Below are positions 45,352-53,058 of a stretch of DNA of 64,000 nucleotides, one piece after another; position 1 is the stretch's first letter; each line of letters starts with the position of its first letter. The stretch lies in the NCBI GenBank assembly GCA_019459485.1, contig JAIBEZ010000112.1, positions 16,197-80,196 of the forward strand, written 5' to 3'. The notes beneath the pieces were generated by a model that searched no databases, had not been told where the DNA came from, and worked only from the letters and a program-made list of their open reading frames with translations. The DNA is from Prolixibacteraceae bacterium. GTDB taxonomy: Bacteria > Bacteroidota > Bacteroidia > Bacteroidales > Prolixibacteraceae. The position numbers were made by a program, and so were the translations under genes.

Positions 45352-46650
45352 ATGGCAGCAAAGTATTATTCATTCAAGATTGATCGTGAAGAGGGAAAAA
45401 TTTTAAAAGATGGTAGTCGTCCTATTGTATTGGTCATCCGAAAGAAAGGACAGCGCAAAAAGATTTATTTGGGCATTTCAGCCAATGATTACATTAGCAG
45501 CAACAAAGAGGTAAAAAGCCAATGGAACGAAGAGTTTCAAAGGTATTCCACAGATGGAAGGAAAAAAGACTTACACCCAGACAGAGATTCAAACAATAAA
45601 TGGTTAGATGAAAAATCCGTACAATGTGCTGATATTGTCAAAGAATTTGAGAAAAATAAAACTGATTGGACATTGAGCCAGTTTGAACAGGCACTTTTGA
45701 ACAAATCCAAAAAGTCGGGAATTGAAGCGTATTTTATACAATTCATTGAAAAACTTGATGTTGCAGGACGATATGGTAACAAAAAATGCTATGAACAAGC
45801 CTTGGATCTTCTGCAAAAGTTTGATAGTAGTTTCGGGAAAAGGATATTCAATGAGATTGATTTAAAGTATGTAAAAAGGTTTAGTGAATTTTTAGCTGGA
45901 CGTGGTTGTGTCGGTAATACTCAAAAATATTATATCAAAACTTTACGGTCACTTATGAACAAAGCCATAAAAGACGGAGAATGTTCAGCGGTTAATTATC
46001 CTTTTGGAAAAGATGGATATTCGATCGCAGCACTTGCACAAGAAACCGAAAAAAGATATTTGCCGAAAGAATACATTGAAATGATGAAAACAGCAGAGTT
46101 AAAGACCTATCCATTGAAATGGAGCCGGAACCTGTTTTTGTTTTCATACTATGCTCAAGGAATGAGCGTTGTTGATATGGCAGCATTGACCGAAAAAAAC
46201 ATCGTAGTGGGAGAGGGAGGTAGCCGCTACATTGTATACAGGAGACAAAAGACTGAAAGCAAAAACACAAGATTCATCCGAATTAAAATAACTGAAAACC
46301 TTCAAAGCCTGTTGGATTGGGCGAAGAAAGATAAAACCCGGATTGATGAATATCTTTTGCCCATTGTCAGCATTGACGGTTATGAAGGGCAAAAACTATA
46401 CACCCATATAAAAGATCGCTACAAACGATACAACAAACACCTAAAATCATTAGGTGATGAACTTAAATTTGAAGGTATCCGGCTAAGTTCCTATCAATCA
46501 AGACATAGCTATGCCATGAGGTTGAAAAATTCAGGCATCCCTGAAGACGTGATAAGTGAAGCTTTAGGCCATAAAGACCTAATGACGACTAAAACATATC
46601 TTGACTCATTCCAGAACAATGAAATTGACAAAGCAAACGAAGTACTCTAA
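45352..46650 (+). CDS. Tyrosine-type site-specific recombinase (integrase)
   Basis: The 432-residue protein has an N-terminal arm domain (PIVLVIRKKGQRKKIYLGIS), a core-binding domain (~125-230) and a catalytic domain. The catalytic landmarks are YYAQGMSVVDMAAL, SSYQSRHSYAMRLKNSG (Arg II region) and ALGHKDLMTTKTYLDSF (His/Trp box and nucleophile Tyr). In comparable Bacteroidota integrases the first box reads (T/C)RGM..., so the first catalytic Arg seems replaced by Gln (residue ~268). It lies ~140 bases from the tRNA-Pro fragment, as expected for the enzyme that inserted the island there. Confidence 0.88.
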   Translation: MAAKYYSFKIDREEGKILKDGSRPIVLVIRKKGQRKKIYLGISANDYISSNKEVKSQWNEEFQRYSTDGRKKDLHPDRDSNNKWLDEKSVQCADIVKEFEKNKTDWTLSQFEQALLNKSKKSGIEAYFIQFIEKLDVAGRYGNKKCYEQALDLLQKFDSSFGKRIFNEIDLKYVKRFSEFLAGRGCVGNTQKYYIKTLRSLMNKAIKDGECSAVNYPFGKDGYSIAALAQETEKRYLPKEYIEMMKTAELKTYPLKWSRNLFLFSYYAQGMSVVDMAALTEKNIVVGEGGSRYIVYRRQKTESKNTRFIRIKITENLQSLLDWAKKDKTRIDEYLLPIVSIDGYEGQKLYTHIKDRYKRYNKHLKSLGDELKFEGIRLSSYQSRHSYAMRLKNSGIPEDVISEALGHKDLMTTKTYLDSFQNNEIDKANEVL

Positions 46651-46683
46651 AAATAGAGATTAACCAAAATATTATAGACATAA

Positions 46684-47727
46684 ATGGAAAAGGAACCCAA
46701 TGCTCAAACAGACCTTGAAAAATTGCTTCTTTCAGTTACTTCATTGCAATTTCAAAATCAACTGACACCGGAATTAAAAAAATCTAAAGCGAATCAGGAG
46801 CTTCTTCACAAAGCAAAATGGCAATTATTTGACGATCAGATTCAAAAAAGAATAGGACTGATTAATGGCGAAATAACTTTCTGGAAGGATCAAACACCAA
46901 CCTGTAATATCTATTTGGTAAAAACTTACGCCTCAGTTAAACCTATACTTGATATTTGGGCTGAAATGAAGCCGATAACAGATAAAATGATAGTAGATTT
47001 TATTGAAGGATGGGCTATGTCAAGATTTACTTTATTGCCCTTAAAACTCACTACAGAAGAAGACGATGAAATTATAAAACTCTTGCAGCCGCCTGTAACT
47101 GTTTTTAAGGAATTTCTCTCCTCGACATCTTGGCAGGAGTATCTTGTAAATAGGTGTATCCCTGAGACAAAGACAATTATAACTCGGTTTAATTCATTTC
47201 AGGAAGACACAGTCAATGAAAGGGATGCCATTTTATCATTTATACGAGATAAAAAGGCAATGCCGTTTAATAAAGAACAAGTCGACATGTTAAAAATGGA
47301 ATACCTGAAAAACCAAAATCAATTTGTTGATGAATATCGTAAGTTGACCAACGAATCAGGGAATGAACCTGGTAAGATTAGAAAAAAGCCTGGTAGAAAA
47401 GCAAGTGTTGCAAAGCCAGTTATAGACCTGATTATTGGTATGGATGATAAATATAAGGATATTTTTCTATCTGATTTAAAACGAGATATTAAATGCAATG
47501 AGCCTGTTGAGTTGGTTTTTATGCTCAGAGCTTTAGTTGAGTTAGGATATGTTTATCAAGGCGTAAGACGAGAATTATTCTTATCATTCTTGACTTTTTA
47601 CGGTAAGGAACCTGATTTTGTATCTATATCTGGTCAAAACGATGATTGGATAAGAAAAAATAAAGAGCTACTTGACAGGATGAAGAATTTCATTTCAATA
47701 ATAATAGAGAAAAATATAATTACCTGA
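46684..47727 (+). CDS. Protein of unknown function
   Basis: A 347-residue protein I do not recognise. It has a mostly helical, charged character, a central KIRKKPGRKASVAKP segment resembling an AT-hook-like basic linker, and Trp/Phe-rich parts (EGWAMSRFTLLPLKL). No signal peptide or membrane segments. It follows the integrase by 33 bases on the same strand and precedes the replication cassette. Similar proteins often follow integrases in Bacteroidota elements; a DNA-binding role is only a guess. Confidence 0.6.
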   Translation: MEKEPNAQTDLEKLLLSVTSLQFQNQLTPELKKSKANQELLHKAKWQLFDDQIQKRIGLINGEITFWKDQTPTCNIYLVKTYASVKPILDIWAEMKPITDKMIVDFIEGWAMSRFTLLPLKLTTEEDDEIIKLLQPPVTVFKEFLSSTSWQEYLVNRCIPETKTIITRFNSFQEDTVNERDAILSFIRDKKAMPFNKEQVDMLKMEYLKNQNQFVDEYRKLTNESGNEPGKIRKKPGRKASVAKPVIDLIIGMDDKYKDIFLSDLKRDIKCNEPVELVFMLRALVELGYVYQGVRRELFLSFLTFYGKEPDFVSISGQNDDWIRKNKELLDRMKNFISIIIEKNIIT

Positions 47728-47816
47728 CTTGTTTTTAATTGTGTAAATTAATCAGGCAATTTAAAACAATTTAAGTAGCTGTAAATCAATAGAATATATT
47801 AAATTTAAATTTTTCC

Positions 47817-47847
47817 TTTGTTCCACGTTAATTTAAACAAGGAACAA
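47817..47847 (+). promoter_or_regulatory. Inverted repeat at the start of the replication cassette
   Basis: TTGTTCC (47818-47824) and GGAACAA (47841-47847) with a 16-base spacer; the right arm overlaps the A of the excisionase ATG. It may be an operator for the cassette. Confidence 0.35.
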
Positions 47848-48188
47848 TGACCGCAACTAAAAATTTAGAGACACCAATTTTTCAACTGACAGTTGGAGAA
47901 TTTTTGACAATCCTAAAACAAGAGCAAAAAGCTCCTGCTTTAACAACTCACCAGCTTCCTGAAATTTATGGGATCGAAATCCTACAGGACTTAACCAAAT
48001 ACTCAAAAGCGTCAATCTACGCTAAAACCTCCCGAAGCGAAATTCCTCACTTTAAACGAGACGGTCGGCTCTTCTTCCGTAGAGATGAGATTATGCAGTG
48101 GCTTACTGCCAATCCGGTAATTACAAATACTGAGCACTGTCGTAACCTGGATAATAATCTAATCAAGGGTAGGAGAGGACAACGATGA
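47847..48188 (+). CDS. Excisionase-like HTH protein
   Basis: The 113-residue protein ends in a MerR/excisionase-type winged helix: LTKYSKASIYAKTSRSEIPH, then FKRDGRLFFRRDEIMQWL. This is the HTH_17 pattern used by excisionases and by regulators of Bacteroidota mobile elements. It is the first of five genes joined by 4-base ATGA overlaps. Confidence 0.75.
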   Translation: MTATKNLETPIFQLTVGEFLTILKQEQKAPALTTHQLPEIYGIEILQDLTKYSKASIYAKTSRSEIPHFKRDGRLFFRRDEIMQWLTANPVITNTEHCRNLDNNLIKGRRGQR

Positions 48189-48700
48189 AATTTATAAAAA
48201 GAATCCCCACCACCTCACGAAAGGCAATAGGGACAAGATTATCGAAATTTAAAGGTACTTATAATCCTCGTAACCAGAAAGCTGAAGTCGGCAATTGTTT
48301 TTATTATTTGGACAATGCAGCTGATATTAACCAGGATATATCATCCATCACCTATATTGGGGATCATGCAGCCGATAAAGCCAAGTCGATATTGGATTAC
48401 CTTATATCTAAAGGGCATGGAGCAAGAATCGTCAGCCAATCCCCACCTGTAAAGATTTTTCAGGTCACATTGCAAGACCTCCTACCGAATGACAAAGCAA
48501 CTGCCATTTGGATGCTCGACCTTAAATCAAATCGCATTGAAGCCGAAGTACGCATACATTTTCACGGTGAAAGTGTCATAATTGGTGTACGATTTGATTT
48601 CACTTCTTCCAATTCCGATCATCCAAAAGGCAAATATCGCCTTGTAATACACAGCTTTAACCAGTTTCGTTCGTGGTATCTTAAAACCTTTGATATATGA
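48185..48700 (+). CDS. Protein of unknown function in the replication cassette
   Basis: A 171-residue protein I do not recognise: FIKRIPTTSRKAIGTRLSKF at the start, ITYIGDHAADKAKSILDYLI centrally, and a C-terminal half of alternating charged and aliphatic residues (AEVRIHFHGESVIIGVRFDF). It has no membrane segment. Its start overlaps the stop of the excisionase-like gene and its stop overlaps the nuclease-like gene, so it is translated with them. Confidence 0.65.
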   Translation: MKFIKRIPTTSRKAIGTRLSKFKGTYNPRNQKAEVGNCFYYLDNAADINQDISSITYIGDHAADKAKSILDYLISKGHGARIVSQSPPVKIFQVTLQDLLPNDKATAIWMLDLKSNRIEAEVRIHFHGESVIIGVRFDFTSSNSDHPKGKYRLVIHSFNQFRSWYLKTFDI

Positions 48701-49209
48701 TTGCCAGACAAATCAAACCGCGTTATTCCAAATCTTTAGCGGTCAAAATGTTGGAAGAGTTGGCCACCAATGAAGCAAAGCGTTTACACCCTAACACGCC
48801 TGAACGCTTCATTGCACCCCGGACATTTACAGACAAGACCGCCAACGGATTAACCGCTTGCATCGTTCAGTATATCCGACTGGCGGGTGGTCAGGCCGAA
48901 CGAATCAGCAATACCGGACGAATGATCGACACAAGAACCACCTTCGAAGACGTTGTTGGAAGAAGCCGAACAATTGGTAGTACTAAATGGATCAAGGGCA
49001 CGGGCACCAATGGAACGGCAGACGTCGCAGCGACTATTACCGGACACTCTGTAAAAATTGAAGTAAAGATAGGCCATGATTCCCAGAGCAAGGCACAAAA
49101 GGACTATCAAAAATCCATAGAAGCAGCGGGGGGCATTTATATAATAGCTAGCTCCTTTCAACAATTCTGGTTATGGTTTCAATTAACCTTTAGGGAGGTG
49201 CAGCAATGA
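48697..49209 (+). CDS. VRR-NUC-like PD-(D/E)XK nuclease
   Basis: The C-terminal half carries the VRR-NUC arrangement: NGTADVAATITGHSVKIEVK (Asp ... Glu-Val-Lys of the PD-(D/E)XK core), followed by SKAQKDYQKSIEAAGGIYII. The core is preceded by GSTKWIKGTGT. At 170 residues it fits phage-type VRR-NUC proteins, which may act as Holliday-junction or structure-specific nucleases in replication or recombination. It is the third gene of the coupled cassette. Confidence 0.75.
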   Translation: MIARQIKPRYSKSLAVKMLEELATNEAKRLHPNTPERFIAPRTFTDKTANGLTACIVQYIRLAGGQAERISNTGRMIDTRTTFEDVVGRSRTIGSTKWIKGTGTNGTADVAATITGHSVKIEVKIGHDSQSKAQKDYQKSIEAAGGIYIIASSFQQFWLWFQLTFREVQQ

Positions 49210-50033
49210 CAGCCAGAAAAGAAACAGATACCGGCAAAAGTGGCTATCACCTTACTAAATTATGGTTTGATTTTGTTTTTGAATCAAATGAATTGACACG
49301 ACCAATCCATACAGCTCTGTTTTTGTGGATCATTGAATTAAACAACCGGCTACAATGGAAGGAAGTATTTGGATTACCTACTTACTATTCAATGCAAGCT
49401 ATTGGAGTAAAAGGATACCAACATTACAAAAAAGCACTTGATGAATTAGTTCGATGGGGTTTTGTTGTTATTGTTTCAAAGTCCAACAACCAACACACCT
49501 GCAATCAAATTTCAATAAGTCTGCCTAGTACTTTAGGTATAAAGCAAGGTATAAAGCAAGGTATAGAGCAAGGTGTAGAGCAAGGTGTAGAGCAAGGTAG
49601 GCATAGTAAAACAATAGAAACATCAGAAACAGATAAAACTATTAAAAAGAAAATAGCGGATGCTTTCAGCACCGATTACATTCCTTCAAATATTTATGAA
49701 GGACTAGCGTACAAACTCTGGAAACAAATTTATGATGGTATGTCTGGGCAATCCATTACACCAACAAACCTTCTCAAAGCAAAAGCAAGCACTTGGATAA
49801 GTAATATCCGCTTAATGATCGAAAAAGACCACCGTACCGAGGCAGAGATTAACGAAGTACTAAAATTTTTAACCGAAAATGATTTTTGGAAGGGGAACAT
49901 ACACAGTACTGAAAAACTAAGGAAGCAATTTGAACGTCTGCAAACGGAAGCCAAAAAGCTAGTACGAAAAACTGGGAGGACACTTTCGCATCAACAAGAT
50001 TTATCAAAAATGGATTATAATAAAAGGCCATGA
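49206..50033 (+). CDS. Replication-initiator-like protein with internal iteron repeats
   Basis: The 275-residue protein has an N-terminal winged-helix-like part (LTRPIHTALFLWIIELNNRL, GVKGYQHYKKALDELVRWGF) like phage O/DnaD-type initiators. A repeated linker follows (GIKQ, GIKQ, GIEQ, GVEQ, GVEQ), then a charged C-terminal domain (LRKQFERLQTEAKKLVRKTG). The repeat is five tandem copies of a 12-bp unit inside the gene. The next gene is a DnaC-like ATPase, the order of lambda O and P, where the origin lies within O. I infer initiation at these repeats; the assignment of the family is tentative. Confidence 0.6.
   Translation: MTARKETDTGKSGYHLTKLWFDFVFESNELTRPIHTALFLWIIELNNRLQWKEVFGLPTYYSMQAIGVKGYQHYKKALDELVRWGFVVIVSKSNNQHTCNQISISLPSTLGIKQGIKQGIEQGVEQGVEQGRHSKTIETSETDKTIKKKIADAFSTDYIPSNIYEGLAYKLWKQIYDGMSGQSITPTNLLKAKASTWISNIRLMIEKDHRTEAEINEVLKFLTENDFWKGNIHSTEKLRKQFERLQTEAKKLVRKTGRTLSHQQDLSKMDYNKRP
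49536..49595 (+). repeat. Five 12-bp tandem repeats, candidate replication origin iterons
   Basis: GGTATAAAGCAA twice, GGTATAGAGCAA once and GGTGTAGAGCAA twice, in phase, with a partial GGTAGG after them. The variation is mostly G for A and keeps the repeat length. AT-rich sequence flanks it. Confidence 0.6.
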
Positions 50034-50791
50034 AAATACAAACTAAAACAGATTTGGAACAATGTTTCCACTTTATTTCAGAAATGCGATATTATAATCC
50101 ACGCGATACCGACTGGAAAAACAAAATAAAATCCCTTCCGGCAAATCTTCAGAAAATCCTTGAAAACAACAAGGCAATTTATCCGGAGCACCTAGATATT
50201 AAGCTATTTAAGCAACTATTTATCGAAAATCTAACTGATCTAAACCCTAACTTTAAAGCGGATGAAAACGCCAGTAAAACCATTGATCAGATTTGCCGGA
50301 TCGCTACCAACGATGAAAAATTCATGGCAGAAAATAATTTCAGCATTAAAAAAGGGATTTTACTGATGGGCAAAGTTGGAAGTGGCAAAACCTTGATGTT
50401 TCGTGGATTGGTCAATTTGTTGCGATTGTTTCCAATTTACAAGCCGGAATTTTTACCAGCGTATGCGATAACAGAAAACTTTTGTAAGTCAGGATTTGAC
50501 ATTTTCACAAACGGGATTCCCAAAAATTCAGGTTCCCTAATGTATTGGCTATTGTGCGACAAACTATTTATTGATGACCTCGGAACTGAAAATATCGTTT
50601 CAAATTTTGGAAACACTACCAACGTAATCGGCGAGTTGATTCTTCGGCGTTACGACCGCAATGTGAAAACTTTTGGAACGACAAATTTAGACCTGGAGCA
50701 TCTGAAAACTTTTTACGGTGACCGAGTTTATAGCCGGATAACTGAAATGATGAACTTCTGTGTGATGGAAGGGGACGATAGGCGGAAATAA
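50030..50791 (+). CDS. DnaC-like AAA+ ATPase (helicase loader)
   Basis: A 253-residue ATPase: GILLMGKVGSGKTLMFRGL (Walker A), CDKLFIDDLGTE (Walker B), TFGTTNLDLEHLKTFYGD (sensor 1) and an Arg-finger region (RVYSRITEMM). The order and size are those of DnaC/IstB-like loaders, which place the DnaB helicase on the origin. It ends the coupled five-gene cassette. Its neighbour, the initiator-like gene, supports the loader role. IstB of insertion sequences is an alternative but no transposase is present. Confidence 0.85.
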   Translation: MKIQTKTDLEQCFHFISEMRYYNPRDTDWKNKIKSLPANLQKILENNKAIYPEHLDIKLFKQLFIENLTDLNPNFKADENASKTIDQICRIATNDEKFMAENNFSIKKGILLMGKVGSGKTLMFRGLVNLLRLFPIYKPEFLPAYAITENFCKSGFDIFTNGIPKNSGSLMYWLLCDKLFIDDLGTENIVSNFGNTTNVIGELILRRYDRNVKTFGTTNLDLEHLKTFYGDRVYSRITEMMNFCVMEGDDRRK

Positions 50792-51060
50792 CTTAGTCCC
50801 CTAGGTTCGCAAGCCAAGCAAATATTAATGTTCTATATGGATTAGCGTGGCCAAGTCAAATATCACATCGTATCAAGCCATAGCTATATTCTGAAATCAT
50901 GGATTCCGACCTGAATCCAGTTAAATGAAAGATGATCACCATGGAAGGGGTTTATTTTCAGGTGTTACACAGGAGGCTTTTATAAAAAGTTCTTGTCAGT
51001 GGGATATTTCACAAACAAAAAAAAATAATTTAATATTAACAATTTATAAATCAATAGATT
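50792..51060. other. Intergenic region after the replication cassette
   Basis: No gene or clear hairpin terminator is seen. The last 60 bases are AT-rich and probably hold the promoter of the next gene. Confidence 0.3.
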
Positions 51061-51495
51061 ATGAAAATTTTAGTAAAAAGCAGAAACGGATTGGAAATTA
51101 ATTTTTCAGAGGGAGACGACGGTTATTATCTACCGAATACTTATGAGACTTTAAAAGCCGTTGGATTACCAAATACAGTTAAAATTTTAGACAAGGTTAA
51201 CGACCTATTGGCCTCCAATCAACATTCAAAACTTTTAAAGGGTATCGCTTTTATTGAAAACATAGGTGGAAGAGAAACACGAAAACGTTTAATGAGATGG
51301 ATGCTATTAGAGTTTAGCTGTCGGCGTAGTATCGCCATCAACGAAAACGTTACCGATGCCCATCTAACTCGCTTCCAAACATATATTAATGATCTAACAC
51401 ACCGACAAAAAAGTATCTATGATATTGAAGAAATGATTCGTAAGGAAGACTTTAGTATCGTAAAAATTGAGGTTTTGCCATATTGTGGATGGTAA
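51061..51495 (+). CDS. Small protein of unknown function
   Basis: A 144-residue protein (MKILVKSRNGLEINFSEGDD ...), with basic helical parts (GGRETRKRLMRWMLLEFSCR). I recognise no family. It is free-standing between the replication cassette and a stretch of gene remnants. Confidence 0.6.
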   Translation: MKILVKSRNGLEINFSEGDDGYYLPNTYETLKAVGLPNTVKILDKVNDLLASNQHSKLLKGIAFIENIGGRETRKRLMRWMLLEFSCRRSIAINENVTDAHLTRFQTYINDLTHRQKSIYDIEEMIRKEDFSIVKIEVLPYCGW

Positions 51496-52158
51496 TCTCT
51501 TTCTTTAAATTAGGAGGAAGGTACCTGAGCGTAATAGGTCGAACTACCTACTGCGCTTTTTGCCTCCTCTTTCAATCCTTGAATTATCACTTGTTCGAGA
51601 AATGGGTAGCTAGCTATAAAAGCCGGCTGCCCTTTTTTTATTTTCCGGATTTGATACATCTGCGCCGGTGTAATCATTATCTGCACCCGTGGGAAAAAGT
51701 CTGTCACTAAAGATATAGTATTAAACTTTAACTTTAAGTAAAACACTATCAATATCTAAAAGACAGCAATTAAAATCAGATACAACACGAGTCGACATTG
51801 ATCAAACAAGGCTACTTACAGCCCGTTTCCGGCACTCTCATTCGATCCAGGCACGATATTGTTCCAAGAAGGCTGATCGTTTAAATAAGGGTTATATAGT
51901 CTTGCTTTTACTTCTAGAGAATTGAGGGTTTAAGGAACTCCAACGACAAGTTTCAATTAATTGCCCGTTACGCCACCTTCACCTGGTACAGATGCTTCTG
52001 GAATTCAATAAACTGGGAACAAGCTGCTTATGACATGCCCAAGGACGGGTTCTCATTTCTGGTTAAGGGTCACAATGGTGAGATTGCCTCTGAATTTAGC
52101 CATATTACCAACTGATATAGTTAGCCGGGACGTGACCACCCTTGAATGAGGTAAAACT
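51496..52158. other. Remnant-rich region at the plus/minus junction of the island
   Basis: Coding-like but broken sequence. The frame 51918-52115, without a good start, reads KFQLIARYATFTWYRCF and WEQAAYDMPKDGFSFLVKG and ends in a stop; it looks like the tail of a lost gene I cannot name. A GC-richer inverted stretch at 51512-51572 pairs parts of AGGAGG ... CCTCCT and TAGGT ... ACCTA. A minus-strand frame at 51510-51752 is uncertain. Confidence 0.4.
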
Positions 52159-53028
52159 TTACGGGTAATATTTCTTCCAATAACCGGTTATTTCTGCTTC
52201 TAATTTATTGCCCAACTCAGGATTCTTGCTTTTCACTTTATTAACAAATGCGATAATCCTTTCAATATCAATATATTTTCTCCATCCTGGACCTTCCATC
52301 AAATTAATTGCCGTAGGAAAATAATCATTCTCATCTAATTGTTTAAGATGATTTTTGATAGCATCCAACTGATCATCTTTCAATTCATCAATGGATATAT
52401 ACGTATCAAAAAGCAAATAATTACTACATTGCTTAATCATGGCTACTCCATTACTCTGAAGGTATAAGAACCATTTTTCATTTTGGACAAAATTTTCAAC
52501 CAACCGATACTTTTTGTTGCCGGCAAACTCATGAATAATTTGAAATGGAGTTAAATCATTATTCTGGACAGTATCACGAAACGAGAAAAAAAAGTGACCT
52601 CTGAAAACGCTAATTGTCCAGTGGTCTTTTAGTAAAAAATCTCCAAAGTATTGTTCACTATTCTTACTGAATTTTATTCCTGCTGATTTGGTTAAATGTG
52701 CACTATTAAAACCATGCTGGTATTCTTTGGAAATTAATAAATATGCTTTTTCACCTTTAGTCGTATTAAATTCAGTATAAGGATAAAAGTGCGTTTTAGT
52801 TTTTTTTCCATATCGAATATACCCATAGTGGATAATCCATTTATTTTGACTGGTTGGATTAATCCATTCCACACATTTATCCCATAAGTCCTTTTTATTT
52901 AAACCATTTTTGGTTAGCTCTGCATGTTTCTCTAATCTTTTGATTTTGTTGATCAAAGGACGAAAGTCTCCGGAAAGACTGCTAATAAGATGATCATAGT
53001 CCTCATGGTCAATAAATTTCTTTTGCAT
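52159..53028 (-). CDS. Unknown protein at the end of the BREX operon
   Basis: A 289-residue protein I do not recognise. It starts MQKKFIDHEDYDHLISSLSG and has many aromatic residues and beta-type strands (HWTISVFRGHFFFSFRD). No signal peptide or helices of membrane type. It lies 30 bases after brxL on the same strand, so it may be a cargo or accessory gene of the defence operon. Confidence 0.55.
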   Translation of the reverse strand: MQKKFIDHEDYDHLISSLSGDFRPLINKIKRLEKHAELTKNGLNKKDLWDKCVEWINPTSQNKWIIHYGYIRYGKKTKTHFYPYTEFNTTKGEKAYLLISKEYQHGFNSAHLTKSAGIKFSKNSEQYFGDFLLKDHWTISVFRGHFFFSFRDTVQNNDLTPFQIIHEFAGNKKYRLVENFVQNEKWFLYLQSNGVAMIKQCSNYLLFDTYISIDELKDDQLDAIKNHLKQLDENDYFPTAINLMEGPGWRKYIDIERIIAFVNKVKSKNPELGNKLEAEITGYWKKYYP

Positions 53029-53058
53029 ATATGCTTATTCAAGCTGTTAAATAAATTT

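Noticed and set aside
49536..49595. Simple coding microsatellite
   Set aside because: Considered, but the 12-bp phase, the A/G pattern and the DnaC-like neighbour favour origin iterons; kept as a candidate only.
51510..51752. 80-codon minus-strand frame
   Set aside because: The frame coincides with an inverted, structured stretch and shows no family pattern; not excluded, but unsupported.
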